The notes beneath the pieces are model-generated. The model was not told the DNA's origin. It searched no databases and worked only from the letters and a program-made list of their open reading frames with translations. Both the position numbers and the translations under genes were made by a program. DNA of 64,000 nucleotides from Nemertoderma westbladi (taxonomy: Eukaryota; Xenacoelomorpha; Nemertodermatida; Nemertodermatidae), in assembly GCA_032718475.1 (NCBI GenBank), contig JAUCBJ010003513.1, forward strand, positions 29,522 through 93,521, in the 5' to 3' direction. Positions 49,854-62,249 of this stretch are shown here, piece after piece; the stretch's first letter is position 1, and each line of letters starts with the position of its first letter.

Positions 49854-52800
49854 ATGTCGTACAGTAACCGGTACGGGAGCGCTCGGTACCAGTCGTCTTC
49901 GACAACCGGCGGCAACCCGACGTACGGGACTCTCGCTGGAACCACCGGGGTTCCAGCGACGACTCGCTCCGAATCCAACGCCTCCTCCAACGAGAGTCTC
50001 TCCCGAATGCCGTCGTTGAACCTAAACAAACCGAGCGGGGGCTCGGCAGCTGTGGCCAACCCGACAGCTCAGCCAATCAAAGTCGCGGGATACATAGGAA
50101 TAGACACGATACAGGACCAAATGAAGAAGAAAGCTTTGAAACGCGGCTTCGAGTTTAATATAATGATAGTCGGGGAGAGCGGTATGGGGAAGTCCACGTT
50201 GCTGAACACGTTGTTTCGCTCCAAAGTCTCTCGCAAGAGTCAAATGCAGCCGAACGTGGCTATTTATATCCCAAAGACGACGGAGATTCACTCAATTAGT
50301 CACGTTATCGAAGAGGCCGGGGTTCGGCTGAAGTTGACGTTGACGGACACGCCAGGATTCGGGGATCAGGTTGACAACTCCAACTGTTGGGACGCCTTGA
50401 TCAAACATGTAAACGATCAGTACCGCAAATACTTGGAGGAAGAGTTGAGTATCAACCGACGGAAAGGGATTCCGGATTCCCGCATCCACTGCTGTCTGTA
50501 CTTCATCGCTCCCACCGGACACAATCTAAAGGTAAGAGTTATTATATATTGTTCGACATCGACAACAAACTGCAGAACTGTTAAAAGGTAGGCCTAACTG
50601 CCTAACTAACTGACTTATGCTGTGTGGTTGTATTGTTCACACAACTTAACCATATGATATGTAAATAGTGTTTTAACATTGTTTTATTTAAGAAATGCGC
50701 TTGTTGACTTGCTATTGTTAAGAAATGTAGAATACACTTCTCGCCTCTTACAATCCTCGCTGGTACCACCGTAGCGCGGTAGGCTACTTTGTGTGTTGAA
50801 AAGCCTTGTATTGTAATCATATAAAGCAGTAAAGTGCTAGATTTTATGACTTAAAGTTCATAGTTACATAACTGTACCAAAAGTCGACTTTCCCTGTCAG
50901 ATGAATGTTTTATTTTTTTTTTAATAATCACAACTATAGAATTTATTGCTAATTTAATTCTTACTGTGTAAAGAAATACAAATTTTAAATGGATTATAAC
51001 TGTTGATTGAGTTACATATGAATAGACATACTTTATTTGTTTATGTATCTCTATTAAGAGGATGTTTAAATTGTTTACCTCGAATAAAAGTTAAATTTTT
51101 GAAAATGTACAACATTATAATAATTTTTATGTATTTTTGTGGTGTGATGTAAGGGCTTTTATGTGGTCACATTTGTTTTCTATCGTCGAGTGTTTTTTGA
51201 ACTCAAAACAGTGCTTTTCAAACCTTAAAGTATTTGCCATTTTTTTTAATATAAAAAATTTAATTTTGACTATTTTCAATATTGTCATCGATTAAATATG
51301 TAAAATGAAAAAAACTCAGCGTTTTGCATGTGTTGTGTCCAGCTGATGTTTAGGTTGCCATTAGTAGTCTTGTGTAGCAACCATCAATTCGGTGTTCAAG
51401 TGATTTCGTCAGTGTCCAGGTCTCACCCCCGTATAATCAGTTCTGAGTTTCTCCCAGTCATAGTTGATTTGCTTGCTTGTCCTGGGTTTGCTGGCTCTCA
51501 AACTGAGTCTGATCTCTGCAGTCACAATTCTGTGGTCCGAACCAATTAGGTTGAACGAGCTGTATGCCTCGCAGTTGATCATGCTGTTTCTCCACTTTTT
51601 GTTTATAAGGATGTAATCCAGTTGTGCTTTGGTTCCATTAGGGTATTGAAAGGTCCATAGCTCCCCCTTACTCTTTTCGAATGTGTTGTTTGTTGGTATA
51701 TCTCTGGAAATGGATTGTTTTCGGCTGGAACCCAGTTCAAGAAGTGAACTGGAAAGCTATGGACTCATAGTGGACCCAGTGGTCACAAGTCCCAGATAGA
51801 CCATATTCTGTTTCGTAGGAAATACAGGAGCTCTATACAAGACTGTAATGCATTTACACTACGACCCTTCTCCAGTGATCACCGCCTTATTGTGGCCAAG
51901 GTAAGACTTAGTCTGCGTGCTAGCAGAACAACGAAATCTGCCTTGCCGCGGCATGACTGGTCCTCTCTGTTGCAACAGCCAAGTGTGAGATCCAGCTTCA
52001 CACTACAGCTGAGCAACATGTATGAGGTTCTTGCCTTTGAGGCGGCAGATCACTGTGAGGGCTATACTGCCTTCACAGAGGCAGTTAAGTTAGCAGCTGC
52101 AGAAACAGTTCCTGTATACCCTCGAAACAGGAAACGGGCCCCCTGGACTGACAACAAAATTCAGAAGTGCCGAAATGACCTCTACAAGGCGCAGAAAGAG
52201 TCCCGACTCAAACAGACTACAGCGGCCAAGAATGCAGTTAAAGCTGCATCTAGGTCCCTGAACAGGCAGTACTCTGTCAATTTACAGGAGCTAATAAACC
52301 AACAGGTTGATGCCATCAATGATGCTGACGACAGCAGGCAATCATCCCAGGCATGGAGATCGATCAACTTGCTTGCTGGTCGAAAAAGCCAACCAACCAC
52401 CAAGGTTAAGGCTGAATCACCAGCCGATCGCCTCAATGGTTGGAAGGCCCACTTTGAAAAGCTGCTCACTAATGACAGGGTATTGCCTGATAACTTTATA
52501 GAAGTAAAAGTGTCTGAGTCTGTACTCCCAGATATTCCCATTGGTGATATCTCCTTTGCAGAAGTGAAGGCTGCTGCAAAGAGCATTAAGACCAATCGTG
52601 CCAGTGGAGTAGATGGTGTTCCCCCAGAGGTCTTTAAAATACCTGAGTGTTTAAAGCTCATCTATCCCATCATAGTAGACATGTACCGAACAACAAGAGT
52701 CCCACAAGAAATGAAAACAAATAAGTTGGTGCCAGTTCCCAAGAAGGGCAACCTAACACTCTATATGGTTCTTTTCGGGGAATCTCATTGATCTCGATTG

Positions 52801-55135
52801 CTGCAAAGCTATACAATAGAATTCTATTAAATCGTATCAGGGATCCCATTGATAGACTGCTCCGTGGAAATCAGACTGGGTTCCGTAAAGGTCGTGGGAC
52901 CATGGAGCCCATTTTGGCACTTAGAAGGATAATAGAAGAGTTATCAAAAAAGAAAGACAGGCATCTGGCTGTTATCTTTGTTGACTTCTTCAAGGCCTTT
53001 GATTCAGTCCCTCGCTCACGTATGTTCAGCATACTTTCATTATATGGGATTCCTGATGAAATTATTGCAGCAATCAGATCAGTATACGATGGTTCGACAA
53101 CATTTGTGTCTACTGTTCATTTGTGTCTACTGTTGACGGTGACACAGAACCATTTGAAGTGTTATGGGGCGTCCTCCAAGGAGACACACTTGCACCATTC
53201 TTGTTCATTATTGTGGTTGACTATGTTCTACGCATGTCCTTAGATCATTATAATGATGATGGGGTGATGATAACTCCACCTACTGGCTCCAGAAGTCGAG
53301 GAAATCCTGCCAAGTACCTAACTGATCTAGACTTTGCTGATGACTTAGGAGTACTCTCAGAATCATCTAGAGGGAGCCCAACGGCTCCTCAGCTCATTAG
53401 AACATGCTGCTTCTAGTGTTGGTCTTTTTATTAACTCCAGAAAGACCAAAATTCTGACAGTTAACTTTGAAAGTCCTCAGCAAGTCTCTGATCGGATGAG
53501 CATAAGCTCAAAAGATGGTATGCTTGAACATGTGGATGACTTACGTTACCTGGGATCATGGATCCGGAAGTCAGGTGAGGACCTTCGAATACGTGAGGGA
53601 AAGGCATGGGCAGCCTTGAATAGGCTTTCCAGGATTTGGAAGTCACCGAGAATTAATCGGAAACTTAAGGTCCGATTATTTAGAGCAGCAGTAGTTCCAG
53701 TACTCCTCTATGGGAGTCCATGCTGTGCTCTAACTGCTGAGGACACCAAATCTCTGGATGGCACATTCACAAGAATGCTACGCCGGGTTCATTGTGTCAA
53801 GTACAATGCACATGCACACATCTCCAACCAGACACTATATAACATTGGAGGTGTCTCATTGGTTCCCCCAAGCTTGACACTAGAACAAAATCGCCTCCGC
53901 TTTGCAGGACATTACTTTCGCCGTGAGGACCAGCCAGTGCATAATCTTGTACTTTGGCAGCCTCATGGAGTGAATATAGAGTGAATATAGAAAATCTAAT
54001 TAATTTAACTTATATTAAATAAATCCGGGGCCGTGCATAAATGTTGTCACAGTCGAGGGGGGGGGGGGGGGGGGGGGGGTTGCAATTTTGTGACAATTTG
54101 TGACATGGGGAGGCTACTAGCTATACTTGTGACGTCACAATAGCACTTTGGTGAACAAATAAAATACATAACACCAACATCAACAGCTAAGTTAAATCTA
54201 TTCAAGTAATCCCGAATCGAGGTGATTAAAAGTTAATTCTAAGGGGCGATAAAGATGAAGAACACCACATTGGCTGGGTAGATAAGAACGAGGTAGAGTT
54301 AGACCCAGGAAGTGGCACAATAGTCGATCGTATACCTGGTGCACTTCCGGTGATCGATGTCGAAACTCAGATGTCGTCATTCCCATGGGAGTGAATATGT
54401 GGGGTGTCTTCCTTGTTTAGTCATTGTGTACAGCTGAATTAATGAAGTATTAACATTTAGTTTTAATAACATAATAATTTCAAATCTAACATTTTTTATT
54501 AATTATACAGGGTATTTTTTGGGACGTGACGTTCAAGGGGGGGGGGGGGGGGGGGGGGGTACAAAATTCGTGACAGATTGTGACAGAGTGGGGGTTGAAA
54601 ATCGTCAAAATAAGCGTGACATCATTTGTGCACGGTCCTTATGTCATTGAATTCCCAGTCCAGTGGTGATTTGTTTTTATATTTAAAGGATCTGGACATC
54701 GAGTTTATGAAGAAATTAGAGAAGTGCGTCAACATAGTTCCGGTTCTCGCCAAGGCCGACACGTTTACGGTTGAGGAGCGGGAAGAATTCAAAGCGAGAA
54801 TCCGAACGGAGTTACAGAAACAGGGAATCAACACCTACCCGATGAAACACCTGGACGAGGACGAGGAAGAGATTGCGACCAACTCCTCGCTGCGGGAGTC
54901 CATGCCCTTCGCGGTGGTCGGAAGTGACGTCACCCACGTGATCGACGGGAAGCCCACGTTGGGACGGCGCACTAAGTGGGGGATCGTGGAGGTTGAAAAT
55001 CGCAATCACTGCGAATTCACGCAGCTGCGGGACATGTTGATTCGGTCCCATCTCCGGGACATGGTCGAGGTGACTCACTCCATACATTACGAGAACTTTA
55101 GGAGGAGATTCCTGAGAGAGAGCGCGAGTTCATAG
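49854..55135 (+). CDS. Septin, SEPT3/9/12 group, two exons
   Basis: Septins are GTP-binding proteins that assemble into cortical filaments. Exon 1 is 49854-50531 and exon 2 is 54689-55135; both splice ends are phase 0 (CTAAAG|GTAAGA and TTTAAAG|GATCTG), giving 374 aa. The N-terminal 75 residues are a low-complexity Ser/Thr/Asn-rich tail. GYIGIDTIQDQMKKKALKRG is the polybasic septin start. G1 is GESGMGKST (107-115), G3 DTPG (165-168) and G4 AKAD (247-250), followed by the septin-unique element (GRRTKWGIVEVENRNHCEF). The protein ends shortly after this without a C-terminal coiled coil, which fits the SEPT3/9/12 group. The junction residues (GHNLK|DLDIEFM, human GHSLRPLDIEFM) support the splice. 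The intron contains LINEs and a TIR element. Confidence 0.95.
51345..51710 (-). mobile_element. LINE endonuclease fragment with internal deletion
   Basis: The minus strand reads NGTKAQLDYILINKKWRNS and then NLIGSDHRIVTAEIRLSLRA, the C-terminal part of an APE-type endonuclease. This is joined to ETWTLTKSLEHRIDGCYTRL, a motif from the far end of LINE ORF2. Everything between (RT) is deleted. It lies head to head with the LINE at 51765 in the septin intron. Confidence 0.7.
51765..53985 (+). mobile_element. RTE-like LINE, 5'-truncated, frameshifted
   Basis: The element opens in the endonuclease tail (QIDHILF...SSDHRLIVAKVRLSL), then continues through the linker into RT: ASGVDGVPPE, GFRKGRGTMEPILALRRIIE, VIFVDFFKAFDSV (motif A), GVLQGDTLAPFLFIIV (motif B), LTDLDFADDLGVLSES (motif C) and YLGSWIRKSGED. 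The C-terminal part is the one shared with 12926-13302. Frame changes occur near 52770, 53120 and 53400, so it is inactive. The style (LDFADD, IF-x-D-F-KAFDSV) is that of RTE-clade elements. The 3' end is missing after about 53980. Confidence 0.85.
54029..54642. mobile_element. TIR element next to septin exon 2
   Basis: The ends GGGCCGTGCATAAATGTTGT and CATCATTTGTGCACGGTCC are imperfect inverted repeats. Inside, two half-elements each have a G run (about 54058-54079 and 54537-54559) followed by a GTGACAxATTGTGACA motif. Its right end is 46 bp before the exon 2 boundary. Confidence 0.6.
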
Positions 55136-55727
55136 TGGGGTGGGTTGGCGGGTCGGTTAACTGGTAGTCGGTTGGTCGGGGGCGGTTAGAAGTGGCAGTT
55201 AGACGGACAGGACAGTGACACATACAGTTATAGAAGGACAGGAAAAAGTTGTCCTACTGACAACTGGGCGGTAAGTATTCTATCTGACAGACTGATTAAC
55301 CGACCTGCCAATTAACCGTCTTTTAGACGCGAATATTAACTGATATATAAAAGGGAACCGAGAGACTGACGCCTCAACCCACAGCGCCGTTGTCTATCGG
55401 GCTGTTTCTTCTAGACTTCGTCGGATCTTTTGACTTTTAGATGTTTTTGTTTATTTCTATTTTATTTATTTGGATCCGATTTAGTTCCCAATTCGAGTCA
55501 GTCATCGTATTTTTTATTACGTCAGTCGCCACTCATCAGTATACCGCTCCTTTCTATTTAATAATAATATGTTAATGATGTTATTAGTTTATATTTAGAA
55601 GGTAAATAAAGATGTTTCTAAATAAACAAGTTTATCTCACTGAAACTAATTAGCAGTTGTAGTTCCTTTGTAGTTCGATTAATTATGTAACTAAATCCCC
55701 ATTGATTTAATATTTAGTAGGTAATTT
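55136..55727 (+). other. Septin 3' UTR and flank
   Basis: A G-rich GGTTGGTCGG segment follows the stop. AATAAA hexamers at 55605-55610 and 55621-55626 are the likely polyadenylation signals of the septin gene. Confidence 0.6.
55605..55626 (+). terminator. Septin polyadenylation signals
   Basis: Two AATAAA hexamers 470-490 bp after the septin stop, with no competing signal nearer that I noticed. Confidence 0.6.
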
Positions 55728-56045
55728 TGTGCAGTTGGTTGAGCTGCAGTTGGTTGTGGTGCAGTTGGTTGTGCTGCAGTTGGTTGAGCTGCAGTTGGTT
55801 GTGGTGCAGTTGGTTGTGCTGCAGTTGGTTGTGGTGCAGTTGGTTGTGCTGCAGTTGGTTGTGGTGCAGTTGGTTGTGCTGCAGTTGGTTGTGGTGCAGT
55901 TGGTTGTGCTGCAGTTGGTTGTGCTGCAGTTGGTTGTGCTGCAGTTGGTTGTGCTGCAGTTTGATGTGCTGCAGTTGGTTGTGCTGCAGTTGGTTGGGCT
56001 GCAGTTGGTTGTGCTGCAGTTGGTTGTGCTGCAGTTGGTTGTGCT
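55728..56045. repeat. 15-bp minisatellite
   Basis: Unit CTGCAGTTGGTTGTG, with GTG and CTG starts alternating in the first part to give a 30-bp period. Two overlapping plus-strand frames across it are repeat artefacts. Confidence 0.95.
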
Positions 56046-56249
56046 GGGGTTTATTATTTATTTAGGTCGTTAAAACATCTGAACGCAATCAATGAAACTT
56101 GTTTAATTTCGTAGCTTCATACACAATTCCACACTTTAAGACACACTCTATGAGCTGGTCAAGTTTTGAGCACTTTGAAACAACTGATGATTGTTGCTTA
56201 TCAAAGTGAAATCTCGTAATCATATTGAGCAATATTTTACTGCAGAAAG

Positions 56250-56742
56250 GCCCTCCTATATCCGGCTCTATATCCATGTAGGCCCTCCTATATCCGGCTC
56301 TATATCCATGTAGGTCCTCCTATATCCGGCTCTATATCCATGTAGGCCCTCCTATATCCAGCTCTATATCCATGTAGGCCCTCCTATATCCGGCTCTATA
56401 TCCATATAGGCCCTCCTATATCCAGCTCTATATCCATGTAGGCCATCCTATATCCAGCTCTATATCCATGTAGGCCCTCCTATATCCGGCTCTATATCCA
56501 TGTAGGCCCTCCTATATCCAGCTCTATATCCATGTAGGCCCTCCTATATCCAGCTCTATATCCATGTAGGCCCTCCTATATCCGGCTCTATATCCATGTA
56601 GGCCCTCCTATATCCGGCTCTATATCCATGTAGGCCCTCCTATATCCGGCTCTATATCCATGTAGGTAGGCCCTCCTATATCCGGCTCTATATCAATGTA
56701 GGCCCTCCTATATCCGGCTCTATATCCACGTAGGCCCTCCTG
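56250..56742. repeat. 32-bp minisatellite (TAGGCCCTCCTATATCC family)
   Basis: About 15 units of TAGGCCCTCC TATATCC followed by GGCTCTATATCCATG (or AGCTC). One unit carries a 4-bp TAGG duplication near 56667. Confidence 0.95.
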
Positions 56743-57325
56743 AACTATTATTGTAATATCAAGGAAGGTTTCAGTTCTAATCAGTTACATCTCTATGCGT
56801 ACAAACTGTGTTCTTTATCTCAGATTGATGTATTTTTTTTTTCTCAACTATCTTATCGGATATTAAATGTTTAGTGTGTTCATCTTGGTAGATTTTTGTA
56901 TTATTTGGTTACAGAATTTAGCACTTGTCTGTCTTTCCCCTAACCTACTATATAGTAGGCTTATCTTTTTTTTACTTTGTTCTTTTTTCCCGTTCATATA
57001 ATTTAACTTAGATTTCATTCAAAAATATTCATCACTCTATATGTAGCGTTTGGTTTCGATTTTTTGTTTAGATACTTCGTGTTTAGTAATAATTATTTTC
57101 TATCACATTTCATTCAATTTTCTTTTCAGGGGAAAGTTGGAAACTAATTTAAAACCAAAAACCAATGCGCACTGCCTATCGCAACTCTAGCAGCGCATAG
57201 TTTCCTTACATTTTCTTTGTCTTTCTAATCGCCTACCTAGTAGCTCTCTGCCATTACTCGCCTCTATTACAACTCACTATACTAACGGCCACAATCTCCA
57301 CGCACACCTATATAATACGGACAGC
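56743..57325. other. Unique spacer between minisatellites
   Basis: AT-rich sequence; nothing recognised. Confidence 0.4.
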
Positions 57326-58886
57326 CTTAGTGGCAACCATGGTAGATCAACTGGACCCTTAGTGGCCCCCATGGTAGATCAACTGGACCCTTAGTGGCCC
57401 CCATGGTAGATCAACTGGACCCTTATTGGCCCCCATGGTAGATCAACTGGACCCTTAGTGGCCCCCATGGTAGATCAACTGGACCCTTAGTGGCCCCCAT
57501 GGTAGATCAACTGGACCCTTAGTGGCCCCCATGGTAGATCAACTGGACCCTTAGTGGCAACCATGGTAGATCAACTGGACCCTTAGTGGCCCCCATGGTA
57601 GATCAACTGGACCCTTAGTGGCCCCCATGGTAGATCAACTGGACCCTTAGTGGCCCCCATGGTTGATCAACTGGACCCTTAGTGGCCCCCATGGTAGATC
57701 AACTGGACCCTTAGTGGCCCCCATGGTAGATCAACTGGACCCTTATTGGCCCCCATGGTTGATCAACTGGACCCTTAGTGGCCCCCATGGTAGATCAACT
57801 GGACCCTTAGTGGCCCCCATGGTAGATCAACTGGACCCTTAGTGGCCACCATGGTAGATCAACTGGACCCTTAGTGGCAACCATGGTAGATCAACTGGAC
57901 CCTTAGTGGCCCCCATGGTAGATCAACTGGACCCTTAGTGGCCCCCATGGTAGATCAACTGGACTCTTAGTGGCCCCCATGGTAGATCAACTGGACCCTT
58001 AGTGGCCCCCATGGTAGATCAACTGGACCCTTATTGGCCCCCATGGTAGATCAACTGGACCCTTAGTGGCCCCCATGGTAGATCAACTGGACCCTTAGTG
58101 GCCACCATGGTAGATCAACTGTACCCTTAGTGGCCCCCATGGTAGATCAACTGGACCCTTAGTGGCCCCCATGGTAGATCAACTGGACCCTTAGATCAAC
58201 TGTACCCTTAGTGGCCCCCATGGTAGATCAACTGGACCCTTAGTGGCCCCCATGGTAGATCAACTGGACCCTTAGTGGCCCCCATGGTAGATCAACTGGA
58301 CCCTTAGTGGCCCCCATGGTAGATCAACTGGACCCTTAGTGGCCCCCATGGTAGATCAACTGGACCCTTAGTGGCCCCCATGGTAGATCAACTGGACCCT
58401 TAGTGGCCCCCATGGTAGATCAACTGGACCCTTAGTGGCCCCCATGGTTGATCAACTGGACCCTTAGTGGCCCCCATGGTAGATCAACTGGACCCTTATT
58501 GGCCCCCATGGTTGATCAACTGGACCCTTAGTGGCCCCCATGGTAGATCAACTGGACCCTTAGTGGCCCCCATGGTAGATCAACTGGACCCTTAGTGGCC
58601 ACCATGGTAGATCAACTGGACCCTTAGTGGCAACCATGGTAGATCAACTGGACCCTTAGTGGCCCCCATGGTAGATCAACTGGACCCTTAGTGGCCCCCA
58701 TGGTAGATCAACTGGACTCTTAGTGGCCCCCATGGTAGATCAACTGGACCCTTAGTGGCCCCCATGGTAGATCAACTGGACCCTTATTGGCCCCCATGGT
58801 AGATCAACTGGACCCTTAGTGGCCCCCATGGTAGATCAACTGGACCCTTAGTGGCCCCCATGGTAGATCAACTGGACCCTTAGTGG
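57326..58886. repeat. 32-bp minisatellite (CCCATGGTAGATC family)
   Basis: About 49 units of AGTGGCCCCCATGGTAGATC followed by AACTGGACCCTT. Variants (GGCAACC, GGCCACC, GGTTGATC, TTATTGG, GGACTCTT) recur in the same order in about 57660-58050 and 58440-58830, showing an internal duplication of a roughly 0.78-kb block. Confidence 0.95.
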
Positions 58887-59496
58887 TCTTAGGTTAGATA
58901 AACTTCTACCAAATCACACCCTTGATTAATGACTTAATTCAATACAATATCAAATTGGTTTAAATATAAAAACGCATATAAATTCACGTTATGATTTCTG
59001 TAATTTATTATAATAATTATTATTTGTGCATCCAGCAGCTCGTTGTATCTCGTTACATAACAAAATCGTGCAATTTTGATTTTCAGTTTCTTTGACAAAA
59101 TATTATATGGTTTATTATTAGATGTTTCTGTGTAATAATTATCTATATTAATATCGGCGTTCTGTGTATTATTATAATTTATTTATTCTATATTATACTA
59201 TACAGTAACTCACTATCGTTATTTTCAAATTTGTAGGTTTATAAACTTCAAGCGGTTAAAAATATGTCAGAAGCTGGAGGAATGTCTTCTGATTACTGAT
59301 ACCGGAAGTACTAGTTTAGCCTACACTTTGTGATACATAATAGATACATAATATAATTACATACATTGTTTTAGAAACATACATTCAAAAACCTTTTAGC
59401 TAAAAATACGAAAAGAAAATTAAAGTTATTTTCTAAAAGTATCTCTCAGTCTCACGAACCGAATTTATTTCTAACTGTTTGTGCCGGAGCGAAACT
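58887..59496. other. Unique spacer between minisatellites
   Basis: AT-rich sequence; no gene or repeat recognised. Confidence 0.4.
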
Positions 59497-60228
59497 TACA
59501 CATCAAAAAACGAGTGGTGTTGGTATCAGGAGCTCTAACTTACACATCCAAAAACGGTGGTGTTGGTATCAGGAGCTCTAACTTACACATCCAAGAACGG
59601 AGGTGTTGGTATCAGGAGCTCTAACTTACACATCCAAAAACGAGTGGTGTTGGTATCAGGAGCTCTAACTTACACATCCAAAAACGGTGGTGTTGGTATC
59701 AGGAGCTCTAACTTACACATCCAAAAACGGTGGTGTTGGTATCAGGAGCTCTAACTTACACATCCAAAAACGGTGGTGTTGGTATCAGGAGCTCTAACTT
59801 ACACATCCAAAAACGGTGGTGTTGGTATCAGGGGCTCTAACTTACACATCCAAAAACGGTGGTGTTTGTATCAGGAGCTCTAACTTACACATCCAAAAAC
59901 GGTGGTGTTGGTATCAGGAGCTCTAACTTACACATCCAAAAACGGTGGTGTTGGTATCAGGAGCTCTAACTTACACATCCAAAAACGGTGGTGTTGGTAT
60001 CAGGAGTTCTAACTTACACATCCAAAAACGGTGGTGTTGGTATCAGGAGCTCTAACTTACACATCCAAAAACGGTGGTGTTGGTATCAGGAGCTCTAACT
60101 TACACATCCAAAAACGGTGGTGTTGGTATCAGGAGCTCTAACTTACACATCCAAAAACGGTGGTGTTGGTATCAGGAGCTCTAACTTACACATCCAAAAA
60201 CGGTGGTGTTGGTATCAGGAGCTCTAAT
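59497..60228. repeat. 43-bp minisatellite
   Basis: About 17 units of TTACACATCCAAAAACGGTG followed by GTGTTGGTATCAGGAGCTCTAAC. The first and fourth units have AACGAGTGG; single variants are AGGGGCTC and GGAGTTC. Confidence 0.95.
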
Positions 60229-60884
60229 TCAATCATTAGGCCCATTAAAAATGTGTATTTTTATAAAATAATGACAGAAAAGCAATTATGTTTAAAATAG
60301 AGTTTCATTGTAAATTATTACCCGCAGAGTTTAATGTCGTCATTTCTTCGCTTCTACTATTAGATATAGATACAGTAATTTTGGATCCGTCATTGCTTTT
60401 ATAATATCCGCAACATAATCTGAGCAAATTACTGGGTTCATCGTTGTGCAACCCCATATTGCTGCTGAGGTGTTTAAAGGATATTTAATTTCGATATATT
60501 GAGATTAAGAGTGTGCCACGTTAATTACCGGCAACATTTAATATGTTGTGCCACACATTCTTATAAATCTTATGAACCAATTATTACCTTGCTATTATTT
60601 ACTTCGTTAACTAGACTGTCTCTGTCTGTACTTTTATACTAAGACTGTACTTACATACATACTGTACATCTAATAAAACGGTATATGAATTACTTTAATA
60701 GCATTTTATAGTATAACTATAAAGCCCTTTATAGATGTAAAATTAACTTCATTCCTTGTTTTCATATAATTGTACCGAAATTCATGAAAGTCATTTTCAT
60801 AAAATAGGTGTAAACCGCACAGCAGTTTGTAAAGAAATTAAGCGGATGGCTTATTTTTTTTGTCCAGTCAATCTAGCAAAAATA
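60229..60884. other. Intergenic, nothing recognised
   Basis: AT-rich sequence with no coding pattern. Confidence 0.4.
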
Positions 60885-61930
60885 GTGGGTAACCCAATAC
60901 TAATTCGCAATCCATCCCAATCAAATTTTTTTATTCTATATTATCTTGCTAATATCACCAAAAAAAGTCTATAAAAATATATTATGCGGATCACTTTCAA
61001 TGCCATGCTTCTTTCCTTAGCAACAGGGATTTTACATAGCATCAACGGATATATTTTATTTATTAGTGGGATTTTCCCAACTTTTGTACAGACAAACGGA
61101 TCTAGGAGGTTTCGTTCCGGTATTTTTCGTCCCTGGACTATTCGTCCCCGGGTCGAAAAGTCCGGGGACAAAAATTCGCGGGAAAATGTCTGGGGACGAA
61201 AAGTACGTGGTCAAAATATCCACCATCCCTGACTTTTCGTCCCAGACTTTCAAAAAATACAAGCTAGTAAAAAAAACACTAGCTACAGTACTATAAAAAA
61301 ATATATCTACTAATGTTCTAGAACACTTACCAACAAAACAAAAATAAAAAACCGTATTTTTAAAACTTTTGTTGAATTTATTTTATATTTAATTTATTTA
61401 AAAATTTATTTGTAACAAAATAGGGGGGGGGGGGGGGGGGGGGGGTGTCGACATAGAGCGATAAAACAAAAAAGTCCGGGGAGGAAAATTCCGGGACAAA
61501 TAGTCTGGGACGAATAGTCTACCAGGACGAAAAGTCCGGGGCGAAATGTCCGTATACCAGACAAAGTTTACTCTAAGACTATCGATTGACAGAAGTATGC
61601 ACTTCTACATAGTTACCAATTTAGTTTCCAGAGCAACGGAAATTTGTCTAATAATTTAACCATTTTTAATACCAATTTTGCTGGTACAATATTGGGAGCT
61701 TAATTGCACAACTCCGTACTAAACGGGGGCGTGTAACCTGTCACATTGGATTTGTTGAGCTCAAAAACCCTTATCCCCAAAAATTGATTTATTGTGGTTT
61801 TTAAACTAAAACAAATATAATTTACCCCTAAAATCAATATAGCAAGCCCAATTTTATTATGTGAAAAATCTTCGCTAACTTTAATTGAAATTATGAAATT
61901 TCTTTTCATTTGATATATTTAAAAGTTGGA
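60885..61930. mobile_element. Non-autonomous TIR element, copy B (inverted relative to copy A)
   Basis: 60885-61088 and 61566-61815 match, in reverse, the right and middle parts of the element at 43110-44030 (for example GCATAATATATTTTTATAGA and CTACATAGTTACCAATTTAG). The copy is split by the insertion at 61097-61557. The far end near 61930 is approximate. Confidence 0.5.
61097..61557. mobile_element. 461-bp insertion with GGACGAAAAGTCC repeats and 8-bp target duplication
   Basis: CAGACAAA flanks the insertion on both sides (61089-61096 and 61558-61565). Both ends are rich in copies, in both orientations, of a GACGAAAAGTCCGGGGA-type motif; the centre is AT-rich with a run of about 26 G (61421-61445). 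Comparison with copy A shows the uninterrupted site, confirming insertion. No protein is encoded. Confidence 0.75.
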
Positions 61931-62014
61931 TGCGACTTATAGTTTCCGAATAGGAAATAATATAATATTATAATCGCAAATATTGAAAACACATTTCTTA
62001 ACAAATTAACTTAA

Positions 62015-62160
62015 ATCAGAACACCAATAACTAGAGTAACTGCTAATATCCACCAAACCAGTCGAAATAATATTATTACTAGCTGTAATCAGAACACCAA
62101 TAACTAGAGTAACTGCTAATATCCACCAAACCAGTCGAAATAATATTATTACTAGCTGTA
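62015..62160. repeat. 73-bp direct duplication
   Basis: Two perfect adjacent copies beginning ATCAGAACACCAATAACTAG and ending ACTAGCTGTA, 73 bp apart. Confidence 0.9.
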
Positions 62161-62249
62161 CGTACGTGTACAGTAGCTTTACACAAAAGGCTGGGAGTTA
62201 TACAAATTAGATTTATCGAACCCACGACAAGCAATGCATATTGGAAATC

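Noticed and set aside
55727-56073. Cys/Trp/Leu and Val/Gln/Leu repeat ORFs
   Set aside because: 15-bp minisatellite readings in two overlapping frames.
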